DNA of 64,000 bases from Flavobacteriales bacterium (GTDB taxonomy: Bacteria > Bacteroidota > Bacteroidia > Flavobacteriales_D > Crocinitomicaceae), in the NCBI GenBank assembly GCA_947470515.1, contig CANITF010000009.1, positions 37,868 to 101,867 on the forward strand. Reading direction: 5' to 3'. The notes beneath the pieces are model-generated. The model was not told the origin of the DNA, did no database searches, and worked only from the letters and a program-made list of their open reading frames with translations. Shown here piece by piece: positions 22,725 to 32,100 of the stretch. The stretch's first letter is position 1, and each line of letters begins with the position of its first letter. The translations under genes and the position numbers were made by a program.

Positions 22725-24818
22725 ATGGGAACTACAGTTTCAAAATCAAAATCGGTTAAAGAAAAAGTTTCGAAAGAAACATTATTGAGCGCATTCACAT
22801 TTATGTGTACCGCTAAAAATTTAGCTGAAAAATACGAAGCAAACAAAGAAATTACAGCAAAATATGTTCATGCCACTTCTCGCGGACATGAAGCAATTCA
22901 AATTGCTGTTGGAATGCAATTAAAACCCCAAGATTGGGTGTCTCCATATTATCGCGATGACAGTATTTTATTGAGTATCGGTATGACTCCATACGAATTG
23001 ATGCTTCAAGTTTTTGCGAAAAAAGAAGATCCATTCTCAGGCGGACGAACCTATTATTGTCATCCATCTTTGAAGCGTGATAATATGCCTAAAATCCCGC
23101 ATCAATCATCTGCAACAGGAATGCAAGCTATTCCAACCACAGGAATTGCAATGGGTGTTCAATACAAGGAGAAACAAGGATTGGCCGAAGATTTTGGAGG
23201 TGAAAATCCGGTTGTTGTTTGTTCGTTGGGTGATGCATCGTGTACGGAAGGGGAAGTCTCTGAAGCGCTTCAAATGGCTGCTTTGAAACAATATCCAATT
23301 GTTTATTTGGTTCAAGATAATGGGTGGGATATTTCAGCAAATGCCGCTGAGACACGTGCACAAGACATAACTCAATACGCTAAAGGGTTTAATGGAATTG
23401 AAGTAAGAACGATTGACGGAAGTGATTTTGAACTGTCTTATCAAACAATTCAAGAAGTTTTTGCCATCGTTAGAGAGGAGCGTCGCCCATTTATTATACA
23501 TGCAAAAGTTCCACTTTTAGGGCATCATACTTCTGGAGTGCGCAAAGAATGGTACCGTGATGATTTAGAAGATGCAGCTTCAAAAGACCCTTATCCACAA
23601 TTGAAGGATAGCATGCGAAATGCTGGTGTTGATGAATCTGATATTATTAATATTGAAGCGGATACAAAGAAATTTGTGGATGCCGAATACGATAAAGCAT
23701 TAAATGCGGAAGAACCAGATCCAAGTTCGATTACAGATTTTATTTTCGCTCCAACTCCAATAACGGAAGAAAAAGGTGAACGTGAACCAAAAGGTAAGAA
23801 GAAAACCGTTATGGTTGATTCTGCCTTGTTTGCAGTGAGAGAATTAATGGAAAAACATCCTGAAGCATTGCTTTATGGTCAAGATGTAGGAGGTCGTTTA
23901 GGTGGAGTTTTTCGAGAAGCTGCAACATTGGCTCAAACTTTCGGCGATGATCGCGTTTTCAATACGCCTATTCAAGAAGCATTTATTATTGGTTCAACTG
24001 TTGGAATGTCAGCTGTTGGATTAAAACCTTTCGTTGAGGTCCAATTTGCAGATTACATCTGGCCAGGATTAAATCAATTATTTACGGAAGTTTCACGATC
24101 TTATTATTTGTCGAATGGCAAATGGCCAGTAAGTTGTGTCATTCGTGTTCCTATTGGTGCATACGGATCAGGTGGCCCTTATCATTCATCAAGTGTTGAA
24201 TCGATATTAACCAATATTAGAGGAATCAAAGTTGCATATCCATCAACTGGTGCAGATTTAAAAGGCTTAATGAAAGCAGCTTTTTACGATCCGAATCCAG
24301 TAGTTATGTTAGAACATAAAGGATTATATTGGTCCAAGATACCTGGAACGGAAGGAGCGATGTCAATTGAACCTGATGAAGATTATATAATTCCTTTTGG
24401 AAATGGCAGAGTTGTTCAAGAAGCGTCTGAAACTTCAATTTCAAAAGGAGAATCGTGTGTTATTATTACGTATGGAAGAGGAATTTATTGGTCATTAGAA
24501 GCAATTAAAGCGTTTGAAGGAAGAATTGAAATTGTTGATTTAAGAACATTAAACCCACTTGATCATGACATGATTAACGCTGTTGCTCAGAAACATGGTA
24601 AAGTAATGCTCGTAACAGAAGAATCTGTGGAAGCTTCATTCACACTTGGTTTAGCAGGCAGAATCCAACGGGATAATTTCAAGTATTTAGACGCACCCGT
24701 TTCAATTGTTGGTTCGGTTGATACGCCAGCAATTCCTTTGAATTCAATTTTGGAGGCTGAATTATTGACGAATTCAGAAAAAGTAAAAACGGCACTTGGA
24801 GATTTATTAAATTACTGA
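22725..24818 (+). CDS. 2-oxoacid dehydrogenase E1, fused alpha and beta subunits
   Basis: Thiamine-diphosphate decarboxylase component, 697 residues, with the E1 alpha domain (about 1-340) and E1 beta domain (about 360-697) in one chain. The ThDP/Mg motif starts at G169-D170 (GDASCTEG...), ending with the Asn-containing QDNGWDIS. The beta half shows VFNTPIQEAFIIGSTVGMSAVGLKPFVEVQFADYIWPGLNQ. This fused form is common in Bacteroidota and is usually assigned to the branched-chain 2-oxoacid dehydrogenase. The E2 and E3 genes are not in the window. Confidence 0.9.
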   Translation: MGTTVSKSKSVKEKVSKETLLSAFTFMCTAKNLAEKYEANKEITAKYVHATSRGHEAIQIAVGMQLKPQDWVSPYYRDDSILLSIGMTPYELMLQVFAKKEDPFSGGRTYYCHPSLKRDNMPKIPHQSSATGMQAIPTTGIAMGVQYKEKQGLAEDFGGENPVVVCSLGDASCTEGEVSEALQMAALKQYPIVYLVQDNGWDISANAAETRAQDITQYAKGFNGIEVRTIDGSDFELSYQTIQEVFAIVREERRPFIIHAKVPLLGHHTSGVRKEWYRDDLEDAASKDPYPQLKDSMRNAGVDESDIINIEADTKKFVDAEYDKALNAEEPDPSSITDFIFAPTPITEEKGEREPKGKKKTVMVDSALFAVRELMEKHPEALLYGQDVGGRLGGVFREAATLAQTFGDDRVFNTPIQEAFIIGSTVGMSAVGLKPFVEVQFADYIWPGLNQLFTEVSRSYYLSNGKWPVSCVIRVPIGAYGSGGPYHSSSVESILTNIRGIKVAYPSTGADLKGLMKAAFYDPNPVVMLEHKGLYWSKIPGTEGAMSIEPDEDYIIPFGNGRVVQEASETSISKGESCVIITYGRGIYWSLEAIKAFEGRIEIVDLRTLNPLDHDMINAVAQKHGKVMLVTEESVEASFTLGLAGRIQRDNFKYLDAPVSIVGSVDTPAIPLNSILEAELLTNSEKVKTALGDLLNY

Positions 24819-24819
24819 T

Positions 24820-26016
24820 TCAATCAACCGTCCAATGAAATTGCTTTTGTAAAGCGGGTAATTTTTGCCAATTTATTGTTTTTGTTTTTATCAGTAGAGT
24901 ATCGCCATTTTTGGTAGATGAAAGTTTCAATAAACGATCTCTTTTTGAATAAGAATAACTTATAGTCGTTTTATTCAACTCATAATCGGTTAGTATAAAA
25001 GTGTTTTTAATTGGATTTATTTCCAATTTGTAATCTGTCATTTCATCTTGTTGGTTTTGAAAAATGAGGTAACCATCTCTGTGAAAAAAGAGCCTTTTTA
25101 CAGGAGAATTTCTGGTATTTAAAATAATTCCATTTTGATTGAATTCCTGAACTACATAAGCACCATGTAAAAATGGACGTTTGGAGATATCATCATTGAA
25201 ATTGCCACTATTCAAATATGGGAAAAGTGATTCAAGTAATAGGAGGCAAATCACGATGGTTTTAATAATAATCTTGGTTGACTTTGGAATTGAAAAATTA
25301 AATTGAATTTTTAATCTTATTACGCTGTTTAAAATGAATAGATTCCAAAGTATTCCTAATGTTGGAATCAGTAAATAAAGATTTATTAAAATCAGAAAAG
25401 CTGAGAAAAGTTTTACCGAAATGTCAAATGAAAGGTTAATTGCTAAAACATTTATTAGTACGCCCAATGAAATCAATAATCCGATTTGCCTAGTTCGATT
25501 AAAAAGAATTAAAATTGCAGGGATTATTTCCATAAAACCCATGAATAGATTATAAGAATAGGATGTTCCCATGGTCGACCAAAAAAGAATGTCCTTATCC
25601 AAATTACCGAAAGGCGTATAAAGAATATTAGGTTCTGGAAGATAAAATTGTGCTTTAAAAACTTTGTCAAACCCATATTTCATGAGGATAACAGCAAAAT
25701 AATAAGTAGCAATCAAAACGATGTAAGTTTTGAATTTTTCAAGTTGATTTTGAGAGAAGAATCTCAAAAGAAAAGGAGTTAATATCACTGATAATATTGC
25801 CAAAAACGACAGTAAAAAATACAATCCTTTTGAGTCAGAAGAAAAATCAAAGAGTACTATTTCAGTGTTTATTGAAAAGGCAATTTGTTTTAAGATTGAC
25901 CCAAAGACGAACGAGTTGATTTGGCTATGAAATGGAAATAAATTCCAAGTCATTGGAATGAATAATATTGTTAATCCAATAAATGATAGGAGAAAAATTT
26001 TCAAAAATTGTTTCAT
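24820..26016 (-). CDS. multi-pass membrane protein, DoxX-like in character
   Basis: About 398 residues with at least seven hydrophobic segments in the first 290 residues, followed by a soluble C-terminal region of about 110 residues (FHRDGYLIFQNQQDEMTDYKLE...). The membrane part recalls the DoxX/HTTM-type families but I cannot assign it firmly. The frame is open to 26067, but the ATG at 26016 begins with MKQFLKIFLLSFIGL and avoids overlap with the upstream gene, so it is preferred. It lies 13 bases after a small secreted-protein gene and is probably co-transcribed with it. Confidence 0.7.
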   Translation of the reverse strand: MKQFLKIFLLSFIGLTILFIPMTWNLFPFHSQINSFVFGSILKQIAFSINTEIVLFDFSSDSKGLYFLLSFLAILSVILTPFLLRFFSQNQLEKFKTYIVLIATYYFAVILMKYGFDKVFKAQFYLPEPNILYTPFGNLDKDILFWSTMGTSYSYNLFMGFMEIIPAILILFNRTRQIGLLISLGVLINVLAINLSFDISVKLFSAFLILINLYLLIPTLGILWNLFILNSVIRLKIQFNFSIPKSTKIIIKTIVICLLLLESLFPYLNSGNFNDDISKRPFLHGAYVVQEFNQNGIILNTRNSPVKRLFFHRDGYLIFQNQQDEMTDYKLEINPIKNTFILTDYELNKTTISYSYSKRDRLLKLSSTKNGDTLLIKTKTINWQKLPALQKQFHWTVD

Positions 26017-26029
26017 CAATTGAATGAAA

Positions 26030-26626
26030 TCAAAAAGGTGTTTTGAAAAATTTTGAAAGAATGGCAAATATAACCATCATAAAAAGTGATGGTCGTTTGT
26101 GGACTTGTGAATTGTTTTTTCTGTCAAGTGATTTAGTACTATCAGCATTAATGGGTAATTGACTTTTTGGAGCCACAATCGCATATTTTCCATCAAAACC
26201 GATGAAAACAATACTGTCGACTGAATTATTGAAAAAATAGTTGTTTTTTAGTTTTGATTTTATTTGCTGAATGGAATTTTTTGAATTGAAAACATCGTGA
26301 TTATAGACAGTATCAGTTCCAGCGCTCCATAGTTCCATCGAACCTCTATTTCTGCCGTAATCTTCCCGAAAACAAGTTTCACTTGTGATCATTACAGCAA
26401 CATGTGGTGACAACAATTTAACAGTATCTAAATTGGAATTTCGAACAAATCTTTCTGGAGCCATTCCGAAATTAGATTCTCCAATAGAAAACCAACTCTT
26501 TTTGATAGAATTTGAAAATGTTGTGTTTGATCCACTATGACTTTTATGCGAAATCAATTTTGTTTGACCAAAACTATTAAAGAAAAAAAGGATAAATGCT
26601 GTTGTAATTAATTTTGAAGTTTTCAT
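26030..26626 (-). CDS. exported hypothetical protein
   Basis: A 198-residue protein with a signal peptide (MKTSKLITTAFILFFFNSFGQ) and a hydrophobic C-terminal segment (FMMVIFAILSKFF) that may anchor it. The middle has a single Cys (SETCFREDYG). I do not recognise the family. It is followed closely by the multi-pass membrane protein, which suggests a joint envelope function of unknown nature. Confidence 0.7.
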   Translation of the reverse strand: MKTSKLITTAFILFFFNSFGQTKLISHKSHSGSNTTFSNSIKKSWFSIGESNFGMAPERFVRNSNLDTVKLLSPHVAVMITSETCFREDYGRNRGSMELWSAGTDTVYNHDVFNSKNSIQQIKSKLKNNYFFNNSVDSIVFIGFDGKYAIVAPKSQLPINADSTKSLDRKNNSQVHKRPSLFMMVIFAILSKFFKTPF

Positions 26627-26807
26627 AATTTGAAGTTTGAGAAGCTGTTACATTCGTGCTTGAATTTGGTTCAAAATGAAATAGATTAATACCTGATCAG
26701 CCTTTAAAACATCAGTAAAAAAAAGCTACAATTAGTATTCTCATTAACCAAAATGCTAGGGTTTATCTATTAACAAAATTGAGAGGAAAAGTCTATTGAT
26801 TTGTATT

Positions 26808-26824
26808 AAAAGCTGGGCTTTTTG
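26808..26824 (+). other. short hairpin upstream of the LpxD-like gene
   Basis: AAAAGC (26808-26813) and GCTTTT (26817-26822) pair over a three-base loop within the 224-base gap before the acyltransferase gene. The rest of that gap shows no other gene or clear element. A TAATTTTA box follows shortly after, so the hairpin lies in the promoter region. Confidence 0.4.
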
Positions 26825-26850
26825 ATTGTAATTTTATAAAAAATGAAATA

Positions 26851-27777
26851 ATGAAATTAGACAAGCCTTATTCCTTAAAAGAAATTGCCGCAATTATAGA
26901 CTGCGAATTTGTTGGAGACCCGAATCATCTGGTAACAGGGATAAATGAAATTCACGTTGTAACAAAAGGTGATTTGGTTTTTGTCGACCATCCTAAATAT
27001 TATGATAAAGCTTTAAAAAGCGCTGCAACAACAATTTTAATTGACAAGGAAGTTGATTGTCCAGAAGGAAAAGGTTTAATTATTTCAAAAGCACCTTTTG
27101 ATGATTATAATAAACTCACAAAATATTTCGCTCCATACAAGCCTCAAACGACTGCAATTGGTGAGGACTGTGAAATAGATCCAAGTGCAATAATATACCC
27201 GAATGTGTTCATTGGACACCGTGTCAAAATTGGAAAAAATGTAACGCTTCATCCTGGAGTATGTGTTTTAGATGATTGTACGCTTGACGAAAATGTAATT
27301 GTTGGTCCAAATTCTGTCATTGGGCATTATGCCTTCTATTACAAAAAGAAACCTGAGGGATTTGATAGAATGCATTCATGCGGTGGAGTTCATTTACACA
27401 AAAATGTTGAAATAGGAGCACTTTGCACAATTGATGCAGGAGTTTCTGGAATTACAACTATTGGAGAGGGGACGAAGATTGATAACCAAGTTCAAATAGG
27501 ACATGATACAGTTGTTGGGAAACATTGTTTAATGGCAGCCAATGTTGGTGTAGCTGGATGCGTTAGAATTGAGGACCGAGTTACTCTTTGGGGACAAGTT
27601 GGTTGTGCAAGCGATATTACGATTGGGGAAGGTGCAACAGTTTATGCTCAATCTGGAGTTGGTAAAGATTTAGAAGGTGGGAAAACGTATTTTGGAAGTC
27701 CATGTGGGGAAGCAAAAGATAAATTCAGAGAAATGGCTGCTGTGCGTCAATTGCCTAAAATCTTGGATAAATTATAA
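26851..27777 (+). CDS. LpxD-like hexapeptide acyltransferase
   Basis: A 308-residue protein with an N-terminal uridine-binding-like domain (about 1-100) and a left-handed beta-helix of hexapeptide repeats (about 105-275). It matches UDP-3-O-(3-hydroxyacyl)glucosamine N-acyltransferase, third step of lipid A synthesis, with the core VEIGALCTIDAGVSG...TKIDNQVQIGHDTVVGKHC. It is shorter than the 340-residue LpxD, and Bacteroidota often carry it as a second copy next to the main lpxD, so it may be a paralogue with its own substrate. Confidence 0.8.
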   Translation: MKLDKPYSLKEIAAIIDCEFVGDPNHLVTGINEIHVVTKGDLVFVDHPKYYDKALKSAATTILIDKEVDCPEGKGLIISKAPFDDYNKLTKYFAPYKPQTTAIGEDCEIDPSAIIYPNVFIGHRVKIGKNVTLHPGVCVLDDCTLDENVIVGPNSVIGHYAFYYKKKPEGFDRMHSCGGVHLHKNVEIGALCTIDAGVSGITTIGEGTKIDNQVQIGHDTVVGKHCLMAANVGVAGCVRIEDRVTLWGQVGCASDITIGEGATVYAQSGVGKDLEGGKTYFGSPCGEAKDKFREMAAVRQLPKILDKL

Positions 27778-27797
27778 TACCGATTATGTTTTCAATA

Positions 27798-27822
27798 AAG
27801 TCCAATTACATTGAACTTTTTT
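27798..27822 (+). terminator. probable terminator after the LpxD-like gene
   Basis: AAGTCCAAT (27798-27806) pairs with ATTGAACTT (27810-27818) with one mismatch, followed by T residues. Confidence 0.5.
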
Positions 27823-27884
27823 CAAACTATATCGGCATTACATCAGAATATTTCTTACTGCGAATTTCAAATTAATTTGGTAAA

Positions 27885-29117
27885 ATGATTAATAAGCTAG
27901 TAAAGGATTTAGAAAATCAGATTGAACTCAAAGATTTCAAATTAAATTCTTTGCTAGAAATTACGACTGCCATAAATGCAAATTTAGGAATGGATCAATT
28001 GATTCGCATTTATGAGTTTATTTTAAAAGAACAATTAGGATTCAAACGGTTCGTTCTTTTTAATAGACAAGATGAATGGAATTGCCTTCTGAAAATTGGA
28101 ATAAAAGGAAAAGTAAAGGAAATAGATGTTCAACGCGATCTTTTTCGTTTCAAAGAAATCACCGTTATTGAATCTTCTCATTCAAAAATATTGACAGAAT
28201 TTGATGTGATTGTTCCTGTATTTCACAAAGATAAACCATTAGCTTATTTACTTTTTTCCGACATTATTAAAGATCAAACGTCTCCTTCAGAAAGCTTGGA
28301 GAACATGAGTTTTGTCCAAACCTTGACAAATATTATCGTCGTTGCAATCGAGAATCAACGAATGGCTCGGTTGAGCATTATCCAAGAACGCATCAAAAAG
28401 GAGCTTGAAGTTGCTTCCGAAATGCAAAAATTGTTGTTTCCATCAGATTTACCTTCCAATCGAAAAATGGACATTTCAGCAAAATATACTCCAAGGCATG
28501 AAGTCGGAGGGGATTATTACGATTTTATTCCTTTAGGAGATGACGAATACATGATTTGTATTGCCGATGTTTCTGGTAAAGGAATTGGAGCTGCAATGTT
28601 GATGGCAAATTTTCAAGCAACAATAAGAACACTTTTCAATTACCAGCGTTTTGAAATGGAATTTTTGTTGGAAGAATTGAATAAAAAAGTGATGAGAAGT
28701 GCTAAAGGGGAAAAGTTTATTACCTTTTTTATTGCCCATTACAATGCTACTTCACGTGAATTAAAGTATGTCAATGCAGGCCACAATCACCCTTTTATTA
28801 CGAATGGTAAAAAGGTCGAAATGCTTTCCGAAGGGTGCATTGGTTTAGGGATGTTAGACGAATTACCGTTTATACATGTTGGTAAAAAGATACTTAAACC
28901 AAACACGACAATTGTGCTTTATACAGATGGAGTAGTGGAACTAGAAAATGAAAAAGAAGAATTTTTCGGAAGTGAAAAACTCGTCAAATTGGTTCATAGT
29001 TACTACCCGTTGAAAATGGAAGACATGAACAATCTTATATTCTCAAAATTAGACGAATGGCGTGGAGATTTGTCTTTGGTTGACGATACTGCGATTTTTA
29101 GTTGCAGGTTTTTTTAG
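27885..29117 (+). CDS. GAF-containing PP2C (RsbU/SpoIIE-type) serine phosphatase
   Basis: A 410-residue signalling phosphatase. The N-terminal GAF-like sensor domain covers about residues 15-165, a linker helix follows (KKELEVASEMQKLLFPSDLP), and then the SpoIIE/PP2C domain. Metal-binding acidic motifs are GGDYYDF, CIADVSGKGIGAAM and LYTDGVVELEN. Such proteins dephosphorylate anti-sigma-factor antagonists in partner-switching pathways. No partner (RsbW/RsbV-type) is in the window, so the target is unknown. Confidence 0.9.
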   Translation: MINKLVKDLENQIELKDFKLNSLLEITTAINANLGMDQLIRIYEFILKEQLGFKRFVLFNRQDEWNCLLKIGIKGKVKEIDVQRDLFRFKEITVIESSHSKILTEFDVIVPVFHKDKPLAYLLFSDIIKDQTSPSESLENMSFVQTLTNIIVVAIENQRMARLSIIQERIKKELEVASEMQKLLFPSDLPSNRKMDISAKYTPRHEVGGDYYDFIPLGDDEYMICIADVSGKGIGAAMLMANFQATIRTLFNYQRFEMEFLLEELNKKVMRSAKGEKFITFFIAHYNATSRELKYVNAGHNHPFITNGKKVEMLSEGCIGLGMLDELPFIHVGKKILKPNTTIVLYTDGVVELENEKEEFFGSEKLVKLVHSYYPLKMEDMNNLIFSKLDEWRGDLSLVDDTAIFSCRFF

Positions 29118-32100
29118 TTATCGAATAATATACATTTTCCCAAACTCCTTCTTGAAATGAGAATCAGCACCTGTTTCCATGTGTTTGATATCCTCTCCAT
29201 TGATTTGAGCTTTTACCGTATATAAATATACACCATTTGCCAAAGGATCGCCGTATTCGTCTGTTCCATCCCATGCATATTCAGAAATATTTCGGCCAAT
29301 CTGAATTGTACCAATTTGATCTTCTGTAATCTCGCGAACTACTTTTCCTGAAACAGTCATGATTTGAATAATCATCTCATCAGGTACTTCACTTCCTGTT
29401 AAGGTGAAAACAAACCGAGTGCTTGTGCTAAATGGATTTGGGTAATTCATCATGTAAGTAATCATCGATTCATGGATGACTTCAAATGTTATACGGTATT
29501 CTAAATCTCCTGATAAGTTGCCACTTTCATCAGAACCTTGAACAAAAAGCGTGTATTTACCGTTCTGGGTGAACAGAGCTGGATACAAAATTTTAAATCT
29601 TTTTGACTGACTTTCAGCTGGAATCCATTGCATCACTGTATTTCCAGATGCATCCATAAATGGAATTCTCGTTTGAATTCCGTCAGGATCTGTTATGTAA
29701 ATTCCAAACAATGTGGTATCAGAAATATCGTCCATGATGAGATAAGGATTTTCATCTTTTAGAGAAATCAATATTTGACTTTCAGGTGAAATGATATCTC
29801 CATTTAAAATATGTCTTCCATCAAATGTTACATCGAGAATAGGATTTATAACATCTCCATTCACAAAGAATGGTATTTGAAGTAAGTTGTTAAAATGTTG
29901 CTGTTCTGGCTGATCGGTCACATAAACACTTCCATTCACATAAGGATTTACTTCCATCCATAAGGAATTGATTCCTGCAAGACCTTGAGTTGAAAATGTA
30001 ATTGTATCTCTGAATACTTCATTCACTAGCAACGAATCTTGCCGAGCATAAGCAATTGGATGTTTCACTTGATTATTGTCTTGAACCCAATAACTGATCA
30101 GCAATGAATCCATCGGTATGGTATAAATGTTTTTAACATCAACGGCAAATTGCACTGTTTGTCCTTCATTTAATGTGTCGGTTGCAGGCAGCCAAGTATA
30201 TGCTGTGCTTCCGTCAATTGCCGCTTCAGGAAGAGGAGTATAAAGCACATGCCAACGATCAATTTGTGCTGGTGTAAAACTTACCGTATCTTCATAATAA
30301 GCGCCTAATTGTATGAACGGATACAAGCTTGCATCAACAATTGTATTTAAATTTAATATTGAATCATTGTGAGAAAATTGTTGTGTCGTTTCAAATTGGA
30401 ACGCGCCAGTTATATCAAATGCTCGAATGTATAAAACAGTTGAATCGGTATTTACAAGCTCCAAGGAATCCTGTTTCCAATAAGCTGCTCCCCATTCAGC
30501 TGCTGGACCAATAAGAGTTGAATTTTCTTGTCCCAAATAATCCGAACCGATTAAATCTCCTTCTAAATGAAGGTCTTCCCCAGCCGTTTGAGCAAATAAT
30601 TCAACAACTGTATTCGGATCACCTTTCCTACAGAAAAATGCAAAAGGTAGATTTGGTCGACCTGGAACAATACTATCAGAACCTAGATTTTGGAAGGTAG
30701 TGTATAACGATGGTGCTAAAAGATCCCATTGATCATACAAGGTTGTCATTGGAGAATATACCAAAATGTAATGACTATCAGGAACTGCTGCAATCATATT
30801 TTGGAAGTTGATTATTTGATTTGGATCATTTTGACGGAAAATAAAATAGTTTTCAACTCTAGGTCTACATGCGCCATTATCATTAGCATTTCCAAAATTA
30901 TGAGTCGGATTCGCTGGTCCATATCTCGTTCCCCAAGGCTCTAATGTTATTGCATCAACAACTGCAACATAAAAAGAAGGTGTATACGAACAGATTCCAT
31001 ATTCTTTTTCTTGGCCATCGATTGAATAAGCATTGTAATATATGTTAGGGATAGCACTTGAATATTTGACTTCACATGTAATTTGTTTATTATTCGCCCC
31101 AAATAAACGTTTCCGTGAAGGCCTGTTGTAAAGAATACCATTGAACCCATTCTTCTTAAACTGATAAAAATGATCTTGTCCCCATCCTTCTCTACCCGTT
31201 ATATATTGAAACGAACTTTCTCTCCAAACAGGAATTGGGTCAACAACAGATACTCTCCAAAAATAAACGGTGCTATCTGTACAAACCAACGTTGAAGGCA
31301 TTCCGTTACTACTTAAAAACCACTGAGATGGATTTACTTCTTTAACTCCGCCATAACCTGACACAAGAGCAAAACGATGAAATGGACTTGGAGCTCCTTC
31401 AAAATCAATCGTATCCATTTCAAAACGGTAGGTGTTAAAATCAGCAATTGGGTTTATTGTTGATGCCTTTACAGTAACGCTATCAATCGGAACAACAGCA
31501 AATTCATAAGGAATGACAGGAACAATTCCGTCTACATTGATGAATAGTGTTTTTACAATTTGATTATTATTTATTTCGTCATACTGCTCATCAATGAATG
31601 TAGGTAAATCAGCTTTTATTGTAAATGTATTTATTCCTATTCCTATATTCGCTTGTAACGGCATTTTGAAAACAAGTGTGTCTGTATAATGAAGCTCAGG
31701 AATAAAGAACGTATAAACAGAATCGATTGATGTAGAAGGAAAATTTCTTGTAACATCAACAGAGAAATTTGTTATGATTGATTGACCTAAATTCTTTAAA
31801 GCAATTCTCATTTCAAAACTATCAACGGTAAGGTCAAGGTCTTGAGGAAGAAAACTGACACCTTGTTCTGTTAATTCTATTTCTGGTTTTTGATGTGGAT
31901 TTAGTTTCAACATCGGATCGCCATTTAGGGCCATTTGTGAGCATGTACTTTCTATAGTTAGATTATTAGTACCAATAAGTTCAATATTTTCAATGGTTGC
32001 TTTAATTTGACTCCCTAAGGTTTTACCATAATTTGCAGCACTGAAATTACTATATAATTCACTTGAATATTGATACAAAGTACTTGCAAAACCTAAGTTA